From Oxalobacteraceae bacterium (GTDB taxonomy: Bacteria; Pseudomonadota; Gammaproteobacteria; Burkholderiales; Burkholderiaceae_D): a stretch of DNA of 64,000 nucleotides. Shown here piece after piece: positions 55,654 to 64,000 of this stretch. The translations under genes and the position numbers were made by a program. Position 1 is the first letter of the stretch, and every line of letters begins with the position of its first letter. The notes beneath the pieces were generated by a model. The model saw only the letters and a program-made list of their open reading frames with translations, was not told where the DNA came from and did not search any database. The stretch spans positions 62,001 through 126,000 of the forward strand of contig JAJTGD010000002.1 of NCBI GenBank assembly GCA_021299035.1, written 5' to 3'.

Positions 55654-57669
55654 ATGAGTGCTCTGCTTCACGCAGCCACCATCTTCTCCAGCGCATTTCT
55701 GCTATTTCTGGTCCAACCAATTGTCTCGAAACATATCCTGCCGTGGTTTGGCGGATCGGCGGCGGTATGGGCAACCTGCCTGGTCTTTTTTCAGAGTGCG
55801 CTGCTACTCGGCTACGCTTACGCAGACCGTATCACGCGCTGGTTACCACCGCGCCGACAGTCATGGCCACATGCGGCGCTGCTTCTAATTAGCTTGTTGA
55901 TGTTACCCGTGCTGGCCGACCCCAGCTGGCGACCTGTCGGGAATGAAGATCCAAGTTTGTATATTTTGTTGCTGCTCAGCGCCACCGTTGGTCTGCCTTA
56001 CCTGATGCTATCCACGACCGGCCCACTGATACAAGCATGGGCAGCCCATGCGGGCCACGGCACCAAGGTTTACCGCTTGTTCTCTTTGTCGAACTTGGCG
56101 TCACTACTCGCGCTACTGTGTTACCCATTCTTGATCGAGCCCTGGCTATCACTGCAAGCACAGTCGACGGCATGGTCTCTGATCTACGCCTGTTTTGTGG
56201 GTCTTTGTATCGCCTCTGGTATCGCCTTGACACGCCATAGTGAGCAAACAGTCACCCAACAAAATGAAGTGGCGCAGGAGCAGCCACCCACGCTGAGACG
56301 TCAGCTGCTATGGCTTTCGCTAGCGGCAATGAGTGCTTGGTTACTGCTCGGCGTCACTAATCACATCACACAAAACATTGCAGCCATTCCGTTCCTTTGG
56401 ATCTTGCCGCTGACGCTCTATCTGCTGAGCTTTGTGCTGTGTTTCGAAAGCGAACGCTGGTATCGTCGTAATAGATGGCTAGTCCCCTTTGTTGTGCTGC
56501 TGGCGACAGCTGCCTACGGGCTTCAAGAGAACAAGCTCGGTCTGAATATTGTGTGGGCCATCCCGCTGTATTGCGGCACGCTGTTCGTCGCTACCATGTT
56601 CTTGCATGGCGAGTTAGCTGCACTTCGTCCAGGAACACGACACCTGACACGTTTCTATCTGGCCCTGTCGCTGGGTGGCGCCGTTGGTGGTGCGTTGGTC
56701 GGTCTGTTAGCGCCAAGGGTACTGCCTGCCTACTATGAACTCGGGATTGGCTTCGTGCTGACCGCCTTGTTAGCAGCCCTAGTCATGCGCGATAAAAAAA
56801 TTACCGTCGCAACTGGCCTTCTGTTGGCGTTGTTTTGCAGCATGATGTTATGGCGGCAGATTCACGCCGACCTGAACTCGGCGCACCTACTGACTCGAAA
56901 TTTTTACGGCCGACTGCTCGTCCGTGACATACCCACATCGACGCCGGGCATCACCGTGCGCCGGCTGCTACACGGGGCGATTCTGCACGGTGAAGAGTAC
57001 CTCTCTGGCCCAAACCGTAACAAGCCAACCACTTACTATGGGATCAGCTCGGGCATCGGTCGATTACTTGCCGTACCCGATAACATTGGCCATCGCGTCG
57101 TTGGCGTAGTAGGCCTCGGCACCGGCACCCTTGCGGCTTACGGTGAACAAGGTGATCGCTTCAGGTTTTACGATATTGATCCGTCAGTGATTCACATCGC
57201 ACGAACAGAATTTGGCTACCTACGCAACAGCCACGCAGTAATCGAGACAGTGCTCGGCGACGCCAGACTCAATCTCGAACGCGAAGCACCCAACGGGTTT
57301 GATGTACTGGTGATTGATGCGTTCTCAGGCGATTCTATACCGGTGCATCTCATTACGCGCGAGGCACTAGCGCTCTACCGTCAGCATATGAAACCCGATG
57401 GCGTAATCGCATTCCATGTGTCCAATCGGTATCTTTCGCTGCCACCCGTGGTCGAAAAGCTGGCAGAAGATGCGGGAATGCACGCCATGCTTATCTCTGA
57501 TAATCAACCCACTGCGCCACTCCTGACTACAGACTGGGTATTGGTTGCTGCCACACGAGAAGCCATGATGAAGCCTTCATTGCTGCGCGTCGCCAAGAAG
57601 CCGCCCATCATTGAGGGTTTGCAGCCATGGACAGATGACAGCAATAACCTGTTCAAAGTGCTGAAATAA
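55654..57669 (+). CDS. Fused membrane/spermidine synthase-like protein
   Basis: Predicted 671-residue protein. The N-terminal two-thirds has many membrane segments (about 12, starting LLHAATIFSSAFLLFLVQPI). The C-terminal part is a SAM-methyltransferase-fold domain like spermidine synthase: VVGLGTGTLAAYGEQG, FYDIDPSVIHIA and VLVIDAFSGDSIPVHL. Such fused proteins are widespread but their substrate is unknown; polyamine synthesis should not be assumed. It starts 44 bp after the tRNA. Confidence 0.88.
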   Translation: MSALLHAATIFSSAFLLFLVQPIVSKHILPWFGGSAAVWATCLVFFQSALLLGYAYADRITRWLPPRRQSWPHAALLLISLLMLPVLADPSWRPVGNEDPSLYILLLLSATVGLPYLMLSTTGPLIQAWAAHAGHGTKVYRLFSLSNLASLLALLCYPFLIEPWLSLQAQSTAWSLIYACFVGLCIASGIALTRHSEQTVTQQNEVAQEQPPTLRRQLLWLSLAAMSAWLLLGVTNHITQNIAAIPFLWILPLTLYLLSFVLCFESERWYRRNRWLVPFVVLLATAAYGLQENKLGLNIVWAIPLYCGTLFVATMFLHGELAALRPGTRHLTRFYLALSLGGAVGGALVGLLAPRVLPAYYELGIGFVLTALLAALVMRDKKITVATGLLLALFCSMMLWRQIHADLNSAHLLTRNFYGRLLVRDIPTSTPGITVRRLLHGAILHGEEYLSGPNRNKPTTYYGISSGIGRLLAVPDNIGHRVVGVVGLGTGTLAAYGEQGDRFRFYDIDPSVIHIARTEFGYLRNSHAVIETVLGDARLNLEREAPNGFDVLVIDAFSGDSIPVHLITREALALYRQHMKPDGVIAFHVSNRYLSLPPVVEKLAEDAGMHAMLISDNQPTAPLLTTDWVLVAATREAMMKPSLLRVAKKPPIIEGLQPWTDDSNNLFKVLK

Positions 57670-57677
57670 AATTTCGA

Positions 57678-57698
57678 CTCAAGCGATGATTGCTTGAG
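57678..57698. terminator. Weak hairpin between converging genes
   Basis: CTCAAGC and GCTTGAG around a 7-nt loop lie between the converging spermidine synthase-like and cupin genes. No real T-run follows on either strand, so efficiency is doubtful. Confidence 0.4.
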
Positions 57699-57709
57699 CA
57701 GCGGCGTCC

Positions 57710-58201
57710 TTAGTTAAGCTTGCGAGGTTTCCCGAAGCTGCCTTCTTTAGGAAACAAAAACGTCGTCTTACTCGGCCCCATGCCTACAATTTGAACCATC
57801 GCGCCCTCTTCACCGGCCGATCCATCGTAGTGCACAGCGCCCGCCTTGTGAAACATGTAGGTACCTGTTTTTAATGGTTTGGTCGCTTTCGGGTCCCAGC
57901 TATCGTCAGTGCCTGCATTCCAAGTACCTTGCACCACAATCACATGCCGGTCTTCGCCATGAAAATGCGGCGAGCTCATGACACCCGGTGGGAAGTAGGC
58001 GCGAATCACATACAAACCCGGTTTACTTGGGTCACCGAACACCACAGCGAGCTTCGCGCCCGCGTCAGCGTCCTGCCATACAAGCTTCTCGGTTGGCATG
58101 ATCAAGAAATCCGCCTCACTCGGTGCTGAATAAGTCGGCGCCACAGCCAATACTGAGGCCAGCGACAACGCAGCCAATGGCAAAAATACTTTCCCCCGCA
58201 T
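57710..58201 (-). CDS. Secreted cupin-domain protein
   Basis: Predicted 163-residue protein with a signal peptide (about residues 1-25, LPLAALSLASVLAVAPTYSA). The cupin metal motif HFHGEDRHVIVVQGTW and second motif YMFHKAGAVHYDGS are present, so metal binding is likely. The reaction is unknown. It converges on the upstream membrane-protein gene and is divergent from the FAH-family gene. Confidence 0.85.
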   Translation of the reverse strand: MRGKVFLPLAALSLASVLAVAPTYSAPSEADFLIMPTEKLVWQDADAGAKLAVVFGDPSKPGLYVIRAYFPPGVMSSPHFHGEDRHVIVVQGTWNAGTDDSWDPKATKPLKTGTYMFHKAGAVHYDGSAGEEGAMVQIVGMGPSKTTFLFPKEGSFGKPRKLN

Positions 58202-58356
58202 GAACTACCCCCATTGAATATTTTGTTTGAAAATTTATATGATGAGTCAATTCAACGATAGCACGGCGCCCTTCTCCGGAATAATGAAAAAACTTCGTCT
58301 CCCACAGGCATAATGACGCTAAATCGCTTATCTATTAATAATCAAAGGAGATTCCC

Positions 58357-59211
58357 ATGAAGCTGGTGCGCTACGGTCGACTCGGTCATGAAAAACCAGG
58401 ACTCATTGATGCAGACGGCAAGCTGAGAGATCTGTCGTCCATCATTGACGATATCGAACCTGCGCAGTTATCCGACAAATCACTCGCCAAGCTTGGCCGC
58501 ATCAAACCCGCGAGCTTGCCTGCGGTGCGTGGCAAGCCACGCTTTGGTGCGCCGGTCTCAGGCATTGGCAAGATTGTCGCGATTGGTCTCAATTACGCCG
58601 ATCACGCGGCCGAAGCCGGGTTACGCGTACCGACTGAGCCGATTATCTTCATGAAGGCGATTACCTGCCTGAATGGTCCCAATGATGATGTGATGCTGCC
58701 GAAAGAAGTCACCAAAGCTGACTGGGAAGTCGAGCTAGGCGTGGTGATTGGGACGAAAGCCCAGTATGTCAGCGAGCGGCAAGCCCTGTCGCATGTTGCT
58801 GGCTATTGCATCGTAAACGATGTGTCCGAGCGTGCTTTCCAAACAGAGCGTGGCGGCACCTGGGATAAAGGCAAGGGCTGCGATACCTTTGGCCCGGTCG
58901 GCCCATGGTTGGTTACGCGCGATGAGATCACCAACCCGCAGCGATTGAATCTATGGCTAGATTTGAATGGCGAGCGCTGCCAGACGGGTAATACACGCAC
59001 CATGATTTTTTCTGTTGCGAAGATCGTTAGCTACGTCAGCCGCTTCATGACGCTCATGCCTGGCGATGTGATTGCGACCGGCACACCACCGGGCGTTGGC
59101 ATGGGGATGAAACCGCCCCGCTTCCTGGAGGCGGGTGATGAAATGCGACTAGGTATCGATGGTCTGGGTGAGCAGCATCAGCGTGTCGTCGCCTACCGTA
59201 AGGCGCGATAA
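58357..59211 (+). CDS. Fumarylacetoacetate hydrolase family protein
   Basis: Predicted 284-residue enzyme of the FAH family (ureidoglycolate lyase/acylpyruvase-like). Signature parts are IVAIGLNYADHAAEAG, DWEVELGVVIGTKA with acidic metal ligands, GYCIVNDVSERAFQ and GDVIATGTPPGVGMG. A perfect AAGGAG precedes the ATG. The exact substrate is open. Its neighbour maiA, converging 19 bp away, suggests breakdown of aromatic acids via ring-cleavage products (homogentisate or gentisate type), though no dioxygenase gene is here. Confidence 0.9.
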   Translation: MKLVRYGRLGHEKPGLIDADGKLRDLSSIIDDIEPAQLSDKSLAKLGRIKPASLPAVRGKPRFGAPVSGIGKIVAIGLNYADHAAEAGLRVPTEPIIFMKAITCLNGPNDDVMLPKEVTKADWEVELGVVIGTKAQYVSERQALSHVAGYCIVNDVSERAFQTERGGTWDKGKGCDTFGPVGPWLVTRDEITNPQRLNLWLDLNGERCQTGNTRTMIFSVAKIVSYVSRFMTLMPGDVIATGTPPGVGMGMKPPRFLEAGDEMRLGIDGLGEQHQRVVAYRKAR

Positions 59212-59230
59212 TCACCGTTGGCCTGGCGCA

Positions 59231-59878
59231 TCACTCGGCATCGGGTTGATGCGCCGGCGACGCATCTACAAAGGCTGCTAGCTTCATGCAGGCCTCATTA
59301 ATCCGCAGGATAGTGGGCATCGCCGAGAGATTGCAGTTCATTCGTTGACCATTCGCCACCTGCGGTATCAGCAGACAATCCGCCAAACCCGGTGCATCGC
59401 CAAAGCAGAACTGACCAACTCGGGTGTCATGCGCCAGTACGCGCTCGACACTCGCGAGCCCCTGCTCGACCCAGTGGCGATACCAGCGGTTCTTGTCTTC
59501 TTCCGGCACGCCCATCTCATTCTGCAAATAGCGCAGTACCCGTAAGTTGTCGATTGGATGAATATCGCAGGCAATGGACAGCGCGATACTGCGCACCCAT
59601 GCCCTATCAATGGGATCAGGCGGGAGTAATGCGGGCGATGGATAGGCTTCCTCGAGATATTCAATGATGGCGAGTGACTGCGTCAGCACATCGCCGTCGG
59701 CCATTTGGAGTGAAGGCACCAGCGCATCCGGGTTCAATTTTCGGTAGTCCGCATTGAATTGCTCACCACCCCCTCTCAGCAAGTGCACCGGCGTCAGGTC
59801 ATACGGTAGACCCTTGAGATTCAGCGCAATGCGCACCCGGTAGGAAGCCGAGCTTCGAAAGTAGCTATACAGTTTCAT
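59231..59878 (-). CDS. maiA: Maleylacetoacetate isomerase (zeta-class GST)
   Basis: Predicted 215-residue glutathione-dependent isomerase. The N-terminal YFRSSASYRVRIALNLKGL matches the zeta-GST active site, and the thioredoxin-like and helical domains follow. It may act on maleylacetoacetate or maleylpyruvate. It converges with the FAH-family gene; together they may form the last steps of tyrosine or gentisate breakdown. It is divergent from the OTU-like gene. Confidence 0.9.
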   Translation of the reverse strand: MKLYSYFRSSASYRVRIALNLKGLPYDLTPVHLLRGGGEQFNADYRKLNPDALVPSLQMADGDVLTQSLAIIEYLEEAYPSPALLPPDPIDRAWVRSIALSIACDIHPIDNLRVLRYLQNEMGVPEEDKNRWYRHWVEQGLASVERVLAHDTRVGQFCFGDAPGLADCLLIPQVANGQRMNCNLSAMPTILRINEACMKLAAFVDASPAHQPDAE

Positions 59879-60036
59879 CGGTGGAAAACAGCCAAATTGA
59901 ACGTCGTCATTATGCCAGCCACGGCTTTATTGCCCGCCGGGAATTCGAGCGCACATCATGATCGAGCAGATCACCCATGGAACACTGCCGATCCGCTTGG
60001 TCACCAAACGCATCTCGACTATTCAGGAGATGCAGT

Positions 60037-60726
60037 ATGCGTCCAAATAATGCCGGCAAATTCCTCACCGCCACGCAACAAGCTGCATGGAATAGCGGTG
60101 ATCGCAACAAAATACAAGCCGCCGATGATGCGGCTCTAGCCCAAGCCGTACTGGCAAGCCTGTCCGAAGTAGAAACGGCACAACAGCAGGACAACATCAC
60201 GACAGAGGATGACCTGATTCAGGCGGCTATTGCAGAAAGCTTGAAGCCCTCTGAAAAAGGTGCATCACCGGTCGATCCACAGCAAAACGCAGCGACCTAT
60301 CTTGATCTTCAAGCCCAGAAAACCACGTCACTGCGAACCTGGTTTACGCAGAGCGGCTTCGATATTGTCCGAAACTCGGGCGGCGGCTCAAACAACTGCC
60401 TGCTAATCTCACTGCTGCAACATGTGACCGGGGATTACAGCAGCGAGCATCTGGTAGAGGTTAGCCACTATCGGAGAGAGTTAATGCGGTGGGACAAAAC
60501 CATCAAGATAAATGACCCGTTACCCTCCTCTGGCAAGCACATTGAGGATTTAATCGATCTGATTCTCGAGGAGAAAAAATGTACTCGCAGGTTCGCGATT
60601 GCCGGGCCCGGCCTTGGCTCGGAACCGAGCTGGCATTTTTACGGGAAGGGAAAAGAGTACGCGATCATCTTCGATCAGTCGGGCCATTATGAAGCGGTTA
60701 TTCCTCGGCGAACCAAATCGGCCTAA
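60037..60726 (+). CDS. OTU-like cysteine protease with two UIM-like motifs
   Basis: Predicted 229-residue protein of no bacterial family I know by name. Two stretches match the ubiquitin-interacting motif: DDAALAQAVLASLSE (residues 30-44: L34, A37, S41, E44) and EDDLIQAAIAESLKPSE (57-73). The C-terminal half resembles an OTU or papain-fold protease: Cys121 in GGGSNNCLLISLLQ and His217 in DQSGHYEAVIP, in the order used by OTU deubiquitinases. No signal peptide or membrane segment is seen. AGGAG lies seven bases before ATG 60037. It stands alone between maiA and the liv operon. A role on eukaryotic ubiquitin is inference. Confidence 0.7.
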   Translation: MRPNNAGKFLTATQQAAWNSGDRNKIQAADDAALAQAVLASLSEVETAQQQDNITTEDDLIQAAIAESLKPSEKGASPVDPQQNAATYLDLQAQKTTSLRTWFTQSGFDIVRNSGGGSNNCLLISLLQHVTGDYSSEHLVEVSHYRRELMRWDKTIKINDPLPSSGKHIEDLIDLILEEKKCTRRFAIAGPGLGSEPSWHFYGKGKEYAIIFDQSGHYEAVIPRRTKSA

Positions 60727-60832
60727 TGTCTCATGACCGCTTCATTGACTGATGATAAATTTGGCTGAGGACAGTCCCGGTAGTTGAGTAGCGAAGCAAG
60801 AACGCACATTCAATCGTCTTGCCAGATAGTAT

Positions 60833-61558
60833 TTAGCCACCGAGGTAAGCTTCTACGACCCGCGGATCTTGCAGCAAATGAGTGGCCGTATCATGCAACA
60901 CGATGCGGCCACTTTCCATGACATAGCCTCGTGTTGCGATCGACAATGCCTGCCTGACATTCTGTTCAACCAATAGAATAGTGACGCCTTGCTGTGCAAC
61001 TGCCCGCACGACCTCGAAGATTCGCTCCACCATGATGGGGGCCAAGCCCATCGATGGTTCATCCATCAGCAAAAGCTTTGGGCGACTCATGAGTGCACGC
61101 GCCATGGCGAGCATCTGCTGCTCACCACCCGACAAAGTGCCCGCTAATTGCGACTGTCTCTCTTTGAGACGCGGGAAGGTTTCGAACCAGCGCTCGATAT
61201 CTACCGCGACATCAGCCAGGTCATGGCGTGCATATGCGCCCATCAATAAGTTTTCACGAATGGTCATGCGGGTGAAAACACCCCGTCCTTCGGGCACCAT
61301 CGCCAGTCCAAGTTGAGGGAGACGATGTGGCGCGAGGCTATCGATCGCACTACCCGCGAAGTGCACCGAACCGCTACAACGCGAGGCCGATAGCGTACGG
61401 GTGATCGCCTTGAGTGTCGTTGTCTTGCCCGCACCATTGGCACCAATCAGCGTAACCAACTCGCCCTCGCCCACTTCAAGTGAGACGTCTCGCACTGCCT
61501 GAATACCACCAAAGGCTACCGACAGCGCATTCACCTGAAGTAGTGGCGTCATGCTCAT
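60833..61558 (-). CDS. livF: Branched-chain amino acid ABC transporter ATPase LivF
   Basis: Predicted 241-residue ATPase of the branched-chain amino acid (or related amide) uptake system. Walker A is LIGANGAGKTTTLKA, the signature LSGGEQQMLAMARALM, and Walker B LLLMDEPSMGLAP. It is the last gene of livHMGF; its start overlaps the livG stop by four bases. A second ATG lies at 61552. Confidence 0.94.
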   Translation of the reverse strand: MSMTPLLQVNALSVAFGGIQAVRDVSLEVGEGELVTLIGANGAGKTTTLKAITRTLSASRCSGSVHFAGSAIDSLAPHRLPQLGLAMVPEGRGVFTRMTIRENLLMGAYARHDLADVAVDIERWFETFPRLKERQSQLAGTLSGGEQQMLAMARALMSRPKLLLMDEPSMGLAPIMVERIFEVVRAVAQQGVTILLVEQNVRQALSIATRGYVMESGRIVLHDTATHLLQDPRVVEAYLGG

Positions 61559-62325
61559 GCGGCTTCTCTGCCCAGATAGGCTGCGATCACCTCTGGATTG
61601 CGCTGTACCTCTGCTGCGCTACCGTCTGCAATGACTTTGCCGTAATCAAGTACCGTGATCTGATCACACAGCCCCATGACCATTTTCACATCATGCTCGA
61701 TCAGCAAAATCGTGGTGCCCATCGCGCGGATCTGCTGCAATAGCTCGCTCAAGCTGGCTTTCTCGGTAGCGTTCATGCCTGCGGCTGGTTCATCAAGTGC
61801 GAGTAGCAGGGGCTCGGTTGCCAGCGCCCGCGCGATCTCGACACGGCGCTGATCACCGTACGAGAGATAGCGCGCGGTACGTTGCGCTAATCCATCAATG
61901 CCCACCAGCGCCAGTAACTCGATTGCCCTATGCTGGATGTCACGCTCTTCATCACGCGCTGCTTGATGCCGTAATACCGCACCCAATACACCCTGACGGG
62001 TTCTCACATGGCGCCCCACCATTACATTCTCGAGCGCAGTCATCTCACCAAACAATCGCAGATTCTGAAACGTGCGGGCGATGCCCGCTTGCGCAACAAG
62101 GTGCGGTGAAGATGGCGAGTACGGCTTGGCATTCAACGTGAAGCTGCCACTGTCTGGCTGATACAGACCGGTAATCACGTTGAAGCAGGTGGTCTTACCC
62201 GCGCCATTGGGGCCAATCAAGCCATGGATTTGCCCAGGTTGTACCGATAGGCTGACATTATCCAAAGCCTGCAGACCGCCGAAACGCTTGCTGGCACCTT
62301 TGACCGAAAGCAGCGGCACCGTCAT
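61555..62325 (-). CDS. livG: Branched-chain amino acid ABC transporter ATPase LivG
   Basis: Predicted 256-residue ATPase, partner of LivF. Walker A is LIGPNGAGKTTCFNVITG; the signature is LSYGDQRRVEIARALA, as usual in LivG, and Walker B LLALDEPAAGMNATE. The C-terminal VIADGSAAEVQRNPEVIAAY is family-typical. Both ends overlap neighbours by four bases, so the operon is tightly coupled. Confidence 0.95.
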   Translation of the reverse strand: MTVPLLSVKGASKRFGGLQALDNVSLSVQPGQIHGLIGPNGAGKTTCFNVITGLYQPDSGSFTLNAKPYSPSSPHLVAQAGIARTFQNLRLFGEMTALENVMVGRHVRTRQGVLGAVLRHQAARDEERDIQHRAIELLALVGIDGLAQRTARYLSYGDQRRVEIARALATEPLLLALDEPAAGMNATEKASLSELLQQIRAMGTTILLIEHDVKMVMGLCDQITVLDYGKVIADGSAAEVQRNPEVIAAYLGREAA

Positions 62326-63488
62326 GCGGAACCTCCTGCGGTCAGCATCTGCTGTTCTTTATGCGGCGCTGGCCACAGCCCGGCGGGCCGCGCCAACATA
62401 ATCAACACCAGTGCCAAGCCGTACAACAATTGTCGGAGCACCTCGGCATCGATCCATACCTGACCGAATAAAGCAGTTTGTACTGGCTCGACGGTATGTC
62501 GCAGCACTTCCGGTAGCGCAGCGAGAAGCACTGCCCCCAGCACAACGCCAGGAATATGGCCAATACCGCCCAGCACCACCATCGCGAGAATCGCAATTGA
62601 ATCTGTCAGCGTAAAAGATTCGGGCGAGATGAATCCCTGAAACGCGCCAAACATCGCACCAGCGACACCTCCAAAACTTGCACCCATTGCGAACGCAAGC
62701 AGCTTCATGTTTCGAACGTTGATGCCCATCGCTTTCGCCGCAATCTCATCCTCGCGAATCGCGACCCATGCACGACCTAAGCGCGAGTGCTGTAGGCGTG
62801 TAGAGAAAAGGATGATGACAATACAGAGCAGCAGGAAGAGATAGTAGTACGCGTTGACCGATGGCATGACCAGGCCGCCCACGCTGACGACACCAGCCTC
62901 GCCTGCGAGCGAAACACCACCGATACGAATCGGATCAATCAGGTTGATTCCTTGCGGACCGTTTGTGATGTTGATCGGTCCGTTCAGGTTGTTCATGAAG
63001 ATACGAATGATCTCACCGAAGCCAAGCGTGACTATCGCCAGATAGTCACCCCTTAACTTGAGCGTAGGTGCACCGAGCAAGGCGCCCGCAATACCCGCCA
63101 CCAGTGCTGCAATCGGTACGATCAGCCAGACTGATAAATGGATGCCTTGAGCCGCGATCACCGGACCGACGAAATCCGTCAGCCATACGCCCGCAGCGGG
63201 ATAGTCGATGTTCAGAGATTCAATCGTTGCGACCAATTGGGGCGACGCCAGCAAGCCAGCGAGATAGGCACCAATCGCGAAGAAAGCCACATAGCCCAGA
63301 TCAAGCAAGCCGGCAAAACCAACCACGACGTTCAAGCCAAGTGCCAGCATGATGTACAGCAGCGCGACATCGGCGATGCGCACCCAGGCGTTGCCGAAGG
63401 GTGCGGCAAGGAAAGGGAACACCAGCACCGCTATCACCAACAGCGTTAGCTTGATGCGCGACGACAAGGCGACTTCAGTCGTGTTCAT
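62322..63488 (-). CDS. livM: Branched-chain amino acid ABC transporter permease LivM
   Basis: Predicted 388-residue inner-membrane permease with about 9-10 membrane segments. ALGLNVVVGFAGLLDLGYVA and LRGDYLAIVTLGFGEIIRI are typical of LivM, as is AMGASFGGVAGAMFGAFQGF. It follows livH by 18 bp and overlaps livG by four bases. The substrate-binding protein gene is not in the window. Confidence 0.95.
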   Translation of the reverse strand: MNTTEVALSSRIKLTLLVIAVLVFPFLAAPFGNAWVRIADVALLYIMLALGLNVVVGFAGLLDLGYVAFFAIGAYLAGLLASPQLVATIESLNIDYPAAGVWLTDFVGPVIAAQGIHLSVWLIVPIAALVAGIAGALLGAPTLKLRGDYLAIVTLGFGEIIRIFMNNLNGPINITNGPQGINLIDPIRIGGVSLAGEAGVVSVGGLVMPSVNAYYYLFLLLCIVIILFSTRLQHSRLGRAWVAIREDEIAAKAMGINVRNMKLLAFAMGASFGGVAGAMFGAFQGFISPESFTLTDSIAILAMVVLGGIGHIPGVVLGAVLLAALPEVLRHTVEPVQTALFGQVWIDAEVLRQLLYGLALVLIMLARPAGLWPAPHKEQQMLTAGGSA

Positions 63489-63506
63489 TCAAGCAGACTC
63501 CCTGGC

Positions 63507-64000
63507 TCACGAGCGATCGGCAACTCGCTCGCCCATCAGCCCTGAAGGTCGTAGCGTGAGGACCAGAATCAACACAATGAAGGCGAAGATATCCTGATAG
63601 TGACTGCCAAGCACACCCGAGGTTAGATCACCAATGTAACCCGCGCCGAGGCTCTCAATCAGTCCGAGCAGAATACCGCCCAGCATGGCGCCATAGATAT
63701 TGCCGATGCCACCGAGTACTGCGGCTGAAAATGCTTTGAGTCCCGGCACAAAGCCCATGGCGAACTGCGCGGAAGCATAGTTTGCTGCCCACATCACGCC
63801 GGCAACCGCAGCCAAAGAAGCACCAATCGCGAAGGTCAGCATGATCACGCGATTGGCATCGACGCCCATCAACGCAGCAACGCGTGGGTTCTCGGCGACT
63901 GCACGCATCGCGCGCCCCATACGCGTTCGCTCTACCAGCAAGGTCAGCGCCACCATCGATACCAGCGCCAGCAACAACAGCAAGATCTGCGTGGGCGTGA
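63507..64000 (-). CDS. livH: Branched-chain amino acid ABC transporter permease LivH, partial
   Basis: C-terminal part (about 164 residues) of the LivH permease; the frame is open to the right edge, so the N-terminal half is missing. RTRMGRAMRAVAENPRVAAL and AFSAAVLGGIGNIYGAMLGG are typical, and the end LRPSGLMGERVADRS is normal. It would be the first of the four liv genes seen here. Confidence 0.94.
   Translation of the reverse strand, partial: TPTQILLLLLALVSMVALTLLVERTRMGRAMRAVAENPRVAALMGVDANRVIMLTFAIGASLAAVAGVMWAANYASAQFAMGFVPGLKAFSAAVLGGIGNIYGAMLGGILLGLIESLGAGYIGDLTSGVLGSHYQDIFAFIVLILVLTLRPSGLMGERVADRS

Noticed and set aside
59958-60050. 30-codon frame overlapping the start of the OTU-like gene
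   Set aside because: No recognised content and no ribosome site; probably chance.

Overview
The window looks like an ordinary chromosomal stretch of a Burkholderiales-type betaproteobacterium. This rests on recognised protein families and gene order (ccoNOQP-GH with ccoIS and hemN; M48 protease-phhB-rsgA; murB-yajQ-aroG-tldD-nitrilase-yhdP-glnE; ribF-ileS-lspA-coaBC-dut; clpSA-csp-icd; rpsT/murJ), not on any database search. There is no CRISPR array, prophage, insertion sequence or rRNA. One tRNA is present, Arg(CCU).

Region 1 (1-12061) is a low-oxygen respiration module: a partial small membrane gene, ccoH, ccoG, ccoP, ccoQ, ccoO, ccoN, ccoS, ccoI, a TauE/SafE-like membrane protein, hemN and two universal stress genes. 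Three FNR/ANR-type sites (5524, 10508, 12048) precede ccoN, hemN/usp and usp at class II-like spacing, so the whole block probably answers to one oxygen-sensing regulator that is not itself encoded here. Region 2 (12058-21990) is housekeeping: srkA, UPF0149, orn, an M48 protease, phhB, rsgA, argFG, ppnP, a small AbrB/PIN toxin-antitoxin pair, murB and yajQ. Region 3 (22076-32865) holds a REP-like element, aroG with a Phe/Tyr-rich leader peptide and attenuator, tldD, a nitrilase, yhdP and glnE.

Region 4 (32866-44344) has an intergenic patch with two identical 66-bp structured repeats and an 18-codon remnant of a second gap gene, then gap, tkt, rsmE, ribF, ileS, lspA, coaBC, dut and a lipoprotein of the M48 family lacking one zinc-binding His. 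Region 5 (44356-55609) carries clpA, clpS, a cold-shock gene, icd, rluE, a DUF192 gene, rpsT, murJ, sirB1-like, uup and the tRNA. Region 6 (55654-64000) holds a fused membrane/spermidine-synthase-like protein, a cupin, an FAH-family hydrolase, maiA, an unusual OTU-like protein with two ubiquitin-interacting-like motifs, and the livHMGF branched-chain amino acid transporter, cut by the right edge.

The strongest leads are the putative UIM-UIM-OTU protein (60037-60726), which looks like a eukaryote-directed deubiquitinase or effector; the aroG transcription attenuator (23294-23423); and the gap remnant with its structured 66-bp repeats (32975-33186).
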